Shown: positions 59,277 to 64,000 of the stretch, one piece after another
Layout: every line of letters begins with the position of its first letter
Numbering within the stretch: the first letter of the stretch is position 1
From: Caulobacter sp. Root1455
GTDB lineage: Bacteria > Pseudomonadota > Alphaproteobacteria > Caulobacterales > Caulobacteraceae
Assembly (NCBI RefSeq): GCF_001426905.1
Contig: NZ_LMFQ01000002.1
Span: forward strand, 526-64,525
Direction: 5' to 3'
DNA: 64,000 nt
Notes under the pieces: generated by a model
The model's database searches: none
The model's input: the letters and a program-made list of their open reading frames with translations, nothing else
Told to the model about the DNA's origin: nothing
Position numbers and translations under genes: made by a program

Positions 59277-59987
59277 ATGGCCACGACGAAGCGCCCCTGC
59301 GTGATCTGCGGCGATCCGAAGACAGTGCGGTCGCATCTGATACCGGCCGCTGTTGGCAGGGCCATCCGAGGAGAGGACAAGAATTTCTGGATTGGTTCGG
59401 GCGAGCGTGACGGCAAAATCCTCAGCCAGTCAGGGGTGTTCGACTACTTCCTCTGCGACGCTCACGAGGCCTTCATCAACACCTATGAGAACGATGCCAT
59501 AGAATTCTTGCGGTCTTTCGAGCTGACCGACGAGGAAAAGCGCCTTGGCTGGTATCGCCGCTCCCCTGCGGACACAGAGAAGCTGGTACGTTTCGCCTGC
59601 TCGATTGTGTGGCGTTACCACCAATCAACCCGCATTGAGGCCAAGACGGTGGACATCGGGCCCTGGGAGACAGTGTTGCGGGACATCACGTTCGGCGGTG
59701 ACATCAGCCAGGCGCCCGACACCCTGTGCTTCGCCATGCACCACCCGCTTATAAAGAATAGGTCCTTTGCGTTCCCGCCCACCAAGGGCAGGTATTATGA
59801 GCGCGTGATCTGGACCACTTTCATCTTTGGGACCGCGTTTGTAACGAAGCTCGACAGACAGCCCTACGCCCCCGATGGTATTCGCAAAGGCCTGATCAAC
59901 GGTCGGCCAAGCCTAGATGGACGCGTCCAGAAGATGAGCGACGGCGACGTCCTGCGAGTGAGGAAAATCCTGCAACGGATGAGCTGA
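59277..59987 (+). CDS. HNH-like Cys/His protein of unknown function
   Basis: 236 residues from the ATG at 59277. The N-terminus has CVICGDPKTVRSHLIPAAVG, a C-x2-C followed by SHLIP, a pattern seen in HNH-nuclease relatives that recognise a zinc-stabilised fold; a later C-x2-H pair (FLCDAHEAFINTYE) could complete the metal site. The rest (RRSPADTEKLVRFACSIVWR, MHHPLIKNRSFAFPPTKGR) is of unknown fold. It may be a nuclease, but catalytic residues cannot be assigned with confidence. Accessory location near other orphan genes. Confidence 0.65.
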   Translation: MATTKRPCVICGDPKTVRSHLIPAAVGRAIRGEDKNFWIGSGERDGKILSQSGVFDYFLCDAHEAFINTYENDAIEFLRSFELTDEEKRLGWYRRSPADTEKLVRFACSIVWRYHQSTRIEAKTVDIGPWETVLRDITFGGDISQAPDTLCFAMHHPLIKNRSFAFPPTKGRYYERVIWTTFIFGTAFVTKLDRQPYAPDGIRKGLINGRPSLDGRVQKMSDGDVLRVRKILQRMS

Positions 59988-60152
59988 ACCCTGGGCGCCC
60001 TGGGCGCGGGCAGGAGGGAGCACGGTCGTAGGCGAGCCGAGAGAGAGACCGTTTCACCACCCAAAATACTAAGGCAAGATAAAGCAACGGCGCCACCCAA
60101 GCGGGGTGTCTCCGTAAGTCATTGTCTGCACATCGTTTTTCGGTGCGCCCTG

Positions 60153-60193
60153 ATGGCGCTATGCCTCTGAGAATGGCGCTATATTGGCGCCAT
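60153..60193. repeat. Triple ATGGCGC motif cluster
   Basis: ATGGCGCTAT occurs twice, 20 bp apart (60153-60162 and 60173-60182), followed by an inverted ATTGGCGCCAT (60183-60193). It lies between convergent gene ends, an unusual place for an operator. Confidence 0.5.
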
Positions 60194-60226
60194 GCGGAGC
60201 TAAGCGCTTGAGCGGTAAGGAATTTT

Positions 60227-60814
60227 CTAGCTGAAAAGGTCCGCTGGCTCTGGCGGGAAATCACGGACGACTTCGAGCGTCCCGGCCGGCGAAGGCGACA
60301 GGATTTCCCGCTGTGGCCGCGTTAGATCCAACCAGTCGCGGCCCTCGCTCGCTGAGAGCAGCACGATTTGCCGGTCATGGTAGGCCGTGATGTCTGGCCC
60401 AGGCCCGGTCGTCAGCATGGTCCAGCAATCGTTCTTCACAATGCCCGCGACCCAGAACAGCGGGTTGTCCACCATCGTGAACTTCCACCGCGTCTTGCGC
60501 TTCTGACCGGGCTGGGGCGCTGTGAACTCATAGAAGGCGTCGGCCGGGATCAGGACCCGATCGGTCTTGGAGAAATCGCGGTCGTCAGACCGGAAATTGA
60601 AGACCGGTCCCTTGGGTCCTGGCCATCCCCACTTGGTCATGGATACCACAGCGTTGTCGCCGACGTGCCGCACGATCGGCGCGGCCTCCGTCATCTTGAT
60701 CTCGGGACGTGGCTCGAAATTCGAAGCTTGCCCCTCCCAGACCACCGGGAGCTTCAACACCTTCGCCCAGGTCGCGAAGAGGTCGCCGGTCTTGAGGCTG
60801 TAGAGGTTGCACAT
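60227..60814 (-). CDS. SOS response-associated peptidase (SRAP, HMCES/YedK-like)
   Basis: 195 residues. The catalytic Cys is residue 2 (MCNLYSLKTG), exposed after Met removal; the Asn in NFRSDDRDF, the Glu in IPADAFYEF and the His in ITAYHDRQIVLL complete the active site. SRAP proteins form thiazolidine cross-links with abasic sites in ssDNA to protect them. It lies 3 bp after the gene at 60818 on the same strand and so is probably co-transcribed. No LexA-type box was found directly upstream. Confidence 0.92.
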   Translation of the reverse strand: MCNLYSLKTGDLFATWAKVLKLPVVWEGQASNFEPRPEIKMTEAAPIVRHVGDNAVVSMTKWGWPGPKGPVFNFRSDDRDFSKTDRVLIPADAFYEFTAPQPGQKRKTRWKFTMVDNPLFWVAGIVKNDCWTMLTTGPGPDITAYHDRQIVLLSASEGRDWLDLTRPQREILSPSPAGTLEVVRDFPPEPADLFS

Positions 60815-60817
60815 CGA

Positions 60818-61219
60818 TCAAGCGTCCTTGAGCCAGATCGTTACCCGCCAGGAGTCCTGGTCGAGAGAGTCGTCGCCCAGGAAGTTCAACACCTCCGCAT
60901 AGGCGACGTCGGGGTGATGCCCCCAGAAGGCGTCTCCCATCAATCCAGGGCCTGCGAACTGATAGTCCGGGTCGTCGCCGGGCCGAGGGCCGAGCGGCGT
61001 CTCTGTCCGTTCGCTGGCAAAGCCCTCCTTTAGCCAGACCCGAACCTCGATCTCACCATCGGAGGCGCCGTCGCCTTCAATGATCCGATCGACGTTCGGG
61101 TGGCGGCTCCAGAAGGCCAGCGGGTGTGGCTGGCCAAAGGCGGCGAAGGCCGCGCCGTCACGATGGCGCCGCGTAACCTCGCGGGTTGCCGGATCGGCCA
61201 TATAGACGAAATCGGACAT
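60818..61219 (-). CDS. Hypothetical protein
   Basis: 133 residues, soluble, acidic. Repeated pattern HPNVDRIIEGDG-EIEVRVWLKEG and HPDVAYAEVLNFLGDDSLDQ-WRVTIWLKD suggests two copies of a short beta-rich motif ending in V-x-WLK. No known family. Probably in one transcript with the SRAP gene and downstream of two small genes on the same strand. Confidence 0.68.
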   Translation of the reverse strand: MSDFVYMADPATREVTRRHRDGAAFAAFGQPHPLAFWSRHPNVDRIIEGDGASDGEIEVRVWLKEGFASERTETPLGPRPGDDPDYQFAGPGLMGDAFWGHHPDVAYAEVLNFLGDDSLDQDSWRVTIWLKDA

Positions 61220-61245
61220 TCGGCCCTTCTCCCCCTATGCGCAGG

Positions 61246-61437
61246 CTAGACCTTGTCGCGCCGATCCTTCAAGGCCAGCTCGACGGCGTCGGCCGAGACG
61301 CCCACGTCGGTGACGGTGTTGCGCAGCACGTCGGCGCTGACGCCGAACTTTTCGGTCCAGTAGGCCACCTCGTGCGGCTCATTCACGTTGATGCGGGCGC
61401 GGTCCTGCGCGCCACGATCCGAGAGATTGTCGGCCAT
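61246..61437 (-). CDS. DUF3606 domain small protein
   Basis: 63 residues. The sequence NVNEPHEVAYWTEKFGVSAD, LRNTVTDVGVSADAVELAL is the DUF3606 pattern, a small helical domain of unknown function common in alphaproteobacteria. It lies directly after the 54-residue gene (adjacent codons) and upstream of the SRAP gene pair on the same strand. Confidence 0.85.
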   Translation of the reverse strand: MADNLSDRGAQDRARINVNEPHEVAYWTEKFGVSADVLRNTVTDVGVSADAVELALKDRRDKV

Positions 61438-61602
61438 CTATTCGTCTCCCTCTTCGCCTTGAACGCCAGCGGACTTCGTGACCCGCTCGGCGATGGCCGT
61501 CGCGCCCGCGTCGTCGGCGGCGATGTCGCCTTGGTCTTCGAGTTTGGGATCGGGGTTTGCCTTCACGGCGTCGGCCAGGTCTTCGATCGGTTTGTCGGTC
61601 AT
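61438..61602 (-). CDS. Small acidic protein (54 aa)
   Basis: 54 residues from the ATG at 61602, acidic and probably disordered (DKPIEDLADAVKANPDPKLE, DDAGATAIAERVTK). The stop codon abuts the DUF3606 start, indicating coupling. Function unknown. It is divergent from the zinc-ribbon-like genes and the GAAC-N7-GAAC box lies in between. Confidence 0.65.
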   Translation of the reverse strand: MTDKPIEDLADAVKANPDPKLEDQGDIAADDAGATAIAERVTKSAGVQGEEGDE

Positions 61603-61746
61603 CGATGATCTCCTTGGACAGGAGAAGCGTGGACCGCCCGGTGATGTTCCCAGCGCGTCTGCCGCCACGCTCAAACGATCAACACGCCCTCCACAGAGAC
61701 GATCGAGGCGATGCCGGACTCTCGTTGACTCGTTTCGTCAAAAAGA

Positions 61747-61761
61747 GAACATTTAAGGAAC
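61747..61761. promoter_or_regulatory. LexA-type SOS box before the zinc-ribbon genes
   Basis: Exact GAAC-N7-GAAC (GAAC at 61747-61750 and 61758-61761), 14 bp before the start codon at 61776. Same motif as before ssb. The placement near the ribosome-binding site predicts SOS control of the three small genes downstream; it could also affect the divergent 54-aa gene. Confidence 0.7.
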
Positions 61762-61775
61762 ATCGGAGTTTCCCC

Positions 61776-62096
61776 ATGCCCACCCCAAGCGCTTTGCAGC
61801 GTCCGACGACGCACGCCTTCAGCCCCATCTTCATTCCGTTCGACGCAAACGATGAACCCCTCGCTGAATGTGTCGGCGAGGACCGGCACTTGCGCGCCTA
61901 TTGCGCCTGCGGGGAGGTCACCTCGTTTGACGCGGAGGCCTGGTTGCTCAGGGGGCTGGCCTTCCTCAGCATGTCAGAGTTTTCCGGCCGCCTGCGTTGT
62001 CCGTGCGGGCGACGTCACGCCCGCTTTGAGGTGTGGCCCGGCTCGCTCAAGGAATCCGGCCTGAAGATGCGCTCCGCCTCCGCCCTGTACGAGTGA
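61776..62096 (+). CDS. Small Cys-pair protein, zinc-ribbon-like (1)
   Basis: 106 residues from the ATG at 61776 (GGAG eight bases upstream). YCACGEVTSF (C-x-C) and RLRCPCGRRHARFEVWPG (C-x-C, His) could form a four-ligand metal site. The rest includes FSPIFIPFDANDEPLAECVG. No family recognised. A perfect GAAC-N7-GAAC box lies directly upstream, and two more small Cys-pair proteins follow on the same strand. Confidence 0.7.
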   Translation: MPTPSALQRPTTHAFSPIFIPFDANDEPLAECVGEDRHLRAYCACGEVTSFDAEAWLLRGLAFLSMSEFSGRLRCPCGRRHARFEVWPGSLKESGLKMRSASALYE

Positions 62097-62126
62097 CCGT
62101 CAGGTGCGTTCTGGACGCTCTGACCG

Positions 62127-62501
62127 ATGCCTGAACCTAGCGCCCGTGACCGCGAGAAGGCGGCTCGACTTGACCCTGCTTTCGCCAGCCGACGCCTCGT
62201 CGATGCGCTGGAGCGCGGCTGGGAGATTGAATTTCGCTGCCAGTACTGCGGCTCCACCAAGACATGGGGGCGTGACATCATGCTGGGTCGCGCGCGTCGC
62301 TGCCTTGGCATGACGATGAACGAGATCCAGGCGCGCGCCGTATGTGCTAGATGCCCCGGTCGCTCGCCCATTATGAGCTTTTCCGGCGTGCTGGAGCCGG
62401 GCGACATGGCGCGTCGGTCCTGGGATCTGATCAATACCCTTCTGGACGCTGGAATTGATCCGACGCCCCTCGGTTATGGCCGACGGGCGCCGAGGCGGTA
62501 G
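62127..62501 (+). CDS. Small Cys-pair protein, zinc-ribbon-like (2)
   Basis: 124 residues. FRCQYCGSTKTWGRDIMLGR and AVCARCPGRSPIMSF give two C-x2-C pairs about 36 residues apart, a zinc-ribbon spacing. The N-terminus is helical (RDREKAARLDPAFASRRLVD) and the C-terminus basic. It is 30 bp after the previous gene and 3 bp before the next. No function known. Confidence 0.72.
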   Translation: MPEPSARDREKAARLDPAFASRRLVDALERGWEIEFRCQYCGSTKTWGRDIMLGRARRCLGMTMNEIQARAVCARCPGRSPIMSFSGVLEPGDMARRSWDLINTLLDAGIDPTPLGYGRRAPRR

Positions 62502-62504
62502 CCC

Positions 62505-62717
62505 ATGGCGATCATCTGGCCGACCCTTCAGCGGATCAAAGGCCCGCTCACGATCACCTGTCGGCGTTGCGGCAATCGTCAGGCTTGGTCTCGTGAAAAG
62601 GCGATCGTGAACCTTGGCGCAGCCACGCAGCCTCACACAATCCGCTCCAAGCTGCGGTGCAGCCTGTGCGGCGCACGTGGTCGCGACGGCCTGATCGACA
62701 CCGACGCTCAGATGTAG
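62505..62717 (+). CDS. Small Cys-pair protein, zinc-ribbon-like (3)
   Basis: 70 residues: ITCRRCGNRQAWSREKAIVN and KLRCSLCGARGRDGLID provide two C-x2-C pairs, a compact zinc ribbon. It shares the C-x2-CG-x-x-x-W pattern with gene (2), so they are probably related by duplication. Starts 3 bp after gene (2), consistent with coupling. Function unknown. Confidence 0.75.
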   Translation: MAIIWPTLQRIKGPLTITCRRCGNRQAWSREKAIVNLGAATQPHTIRSKLRCSLCGARGRDGLIDTDAQM

Positions 62718-62833
62718 TCCGGCGATTGGCTGCTTTCGGTTCTCAGCGAACTACGCGGCGACGCCCAAGCGAGCGGCAAGCATCAGGAGAGCAGGCCATC
62801 TCAGAGGTGATGCCTGCGTAATCGATCGCGGTT

Positions 62834-63640
62834 TCACCGTACGTCAGATGCAGTCTGCTCATGGACCCCAATGGGTATGATGATTGCATTCTCTGGCGCA
62901 AGTAGGACCATCGGTCGGTCGTTAGGCTTACATCGCGCTACGATCGCACGTTCGCCCACCCAAAGCACCTCTCCGTCGCAGAAGTTAGGAATATTCGGCG
63001 GGCGGAGAAAATATCCGCCGCCGAGATAGCCCACAGACGCCGTAACTGAAACAATTAATAGAGAAACAAGCAAGACGGCCACTGCGGCGGCGAAGTGGGT
63101 TCGCTTTTCACGAAATGCATTTGACTCGCAATCTTCAAGTCCCGAAAGAATCGAAGTGGACACAAGGATTGTAAATACAGTGATTATCGCGCCAATTCGA
63201 TGAGCCGCTATTATAAGTTGCGCTACTGATAAATCTATCTCCTTAGATCTAGCGATGAATTGAATATCAACGCCATCGACCCAGAGTGCAAATCCGGTTA
63301 CGATGATCATTACGACTATGACCGCAGATTTCAATCTGTTGCGAGCTTTAGTATCTCTCTTTAGTCCGATAGATATCGAAGTAAAATAGGTTGCACTGCA
63401 AGCCGCAAGCAAAGCGGTTAATTGTAATCCAGAATTTATAACATCATTTGTGGTTGATACCTGAGCGAAGGAAATTCCCCACATCAGAAAAATTAACGAA
63501 TTTAATACGATCGATATAATGAATCCGGCCGCAAGAATTATTGAAAATCCTTCAACCATAAATTTCATACTGAAGATGCTGGCGCGTGAGCCGGTGAGAG
63601 GCCGCGCCTTCTTTGGCCCGTACGGGCGGACAGGGGGCAT
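62834..63640 (-). CDS. AT-rich multi-pass membrane protein, probably acquired
   Basis: 268 residues from the ATG at 63640, which follows GGAGG by about six bases. Hydrophobic segments: GFSIILAAGFIISIVLNSLI, LQLTALLAACSATYFTSISI, SAVIVVMIIVTGFALWVDGV, IGAIITVFTILVSTSILSGL, AAAVAVLLVSLLIVSVTASV. The C-terminal soluble part has VLWVGERAIVARCKPNDRPM. Codon use and base composition are much more AT-rich than the rest of the window, a sign of recent transfer. No family recognised. Confidence 0.75.
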   Translation of the reverse strand: MPPVRPYGPKKARPLTGSRASIFSMKFMVEGFSIILAAGFIISIVLNSLIFLMWGISFAQVSTTNDVINSGLQLTALLAACSATYFTSISIGLKRDTKARNRLKSAVIVVMIIVTGFALWVDGVDIQFIARSKEIDLSVAQLIIAAHRIGAIITVFTILVSTSILSGLEDCESNAFREKRTHFAAAVAVLLVSLLIVSVTASVGYLGGGYFLRPPNIPNFCDGEVLWVGERAIVARCKPNDRPMVLLAPENAIIIPIGVHEQTASDVR

Positions 63641-64000
63641 ATGACCCTCCTTCGAAGCAGCGCGCGTCTGGCGAATGCAGATCGCTCGCTGTAAACAGCT
63701 AAGCTTGAACGTGTATTTGCGCAAGCGTGCGCCCCGCTGAGGGAGCGCTAGCCGCTGCCAGAGCGCAAGGCTCCCAAGCGTGATAAGATTGTAGAAGCTG
63801 TCGAGCTAGCGGGGTGACTTAGATGAAGAGAACGAGGCCCTCTCGTAAATAGCGGGAGCTTGCCCGCCCCTCGAAATTTCTGTCAGTGCCTCGCGGCTCG
63901 GCCGTAGGTGCCGGACGTCAATCTGCCCCTCAAGGGCGGCTACGCCGTCGCCTACGGCGATGCGCTTTGCGCACCCTTGACCGTCAGCTTGCCGCCCGGC
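63641..64000. other. End of window, no confident gene
   Basis: 360 bp. A minus-strand frame running in from the window edge stops at 63952-63954 (ending KLTVKGAQSASP) and could be the 3' end of a gene outside the window; this is weak. GCGGGAGCTTGCCCGC near 63852 is hairpin-like. Confidence 0.35.

Overview
The window is GC-rich (AT-rich only near 62.8-63.7 kb), densely coded and alphaproteobacterial. The neighbourhood points to Caulobacter or a close relative: flagellins with a FlaG-family protein, a FlmH/PseH-type flagellin-glycan acetyltransferase and a FlaEY-like protein; GAAC-N7-GAAC (LexA-type) and TTAA-N7-TTAA (CtrA-type) boxes; many TTG/GTG starts; large TonB-dependent receptors. The species assignment is inference.

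Layout. 1-6.3 kb: end of one flagellin, a FlaG-family gene, a second flagellin, FlmH-like acetyltransferase, FlaEY-like protein, two small envelope proteins. 6.3-6.9 kb: ssb behind LexA- and CtrA-type boxes. 7.1-24 kb: an apparent uptake/catabolic locus with two TonB-dependent receptors, two paralogous TetR regulators, an SDR, a Tat-exported GH1 glycosidase, an MFS transporter, a type-B carboxylesterase, an acyl-CoA ligase, a DUF3089 hydrolase and a desaturase. Three 30-bp palindromes of one design (CAATAYTSAC-N10-GTSARTRTTG, site 2 degenerate in one arm) lie in front of receptor 1, receptor 2 and the esterase operon, suggesting one regulon. 24-30.7 kb: DoxX-like protein, AraC regulator, bioF-bioD-oxidoreductase operon divergent from bioA, EamA exporter. 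30.7-44.4 kb: palindromic repeat, Cu/Zn SOD, gyrA, coaD, HWE histidine kinase, three cyclophilins in a row, EEP-family enzyme, queA-tgt, DUF3626 protein, two lipoproteins. 44.5 kb: tRNA-Lys(UUU). 44.8-51 kb: a tightly coupled six-gene operon DUF4129-DUF4350-MoxR-DUF58-SpoIIM-RDD. 51-53.8 kb: a coiled-coil membrane protein and two paralogous membrane proteins.

54.3-64 kb is looser and accessory in character: several orphan proteins with an N-terminal membrane anchor and a soluble domain, a 44-aa conserved-looking protein behind a leader with three hairpins, an HNH-like Cys/His protein, an SRAP (HMCES/YedK) protein, DUF3606 and other tiny proteins, three consecutive small Cys-pair (zinc-ribbon-like) proteins behind a perfect GAAC-N7-GAAC box, and an AT-rich membrane protein that looks acquired.

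Most noteworthy are the shared TetR-type operator set, the putative SOS-controlled zinc-ribbon operon, and departures from family consensus in Tgt (two of four zinc ligands are Ser), GyrA (Ala and Phe at the quinolone positions) and the HWE kinase (altered N box). No CRISPR array, integrase or insertion sequence was recognised.
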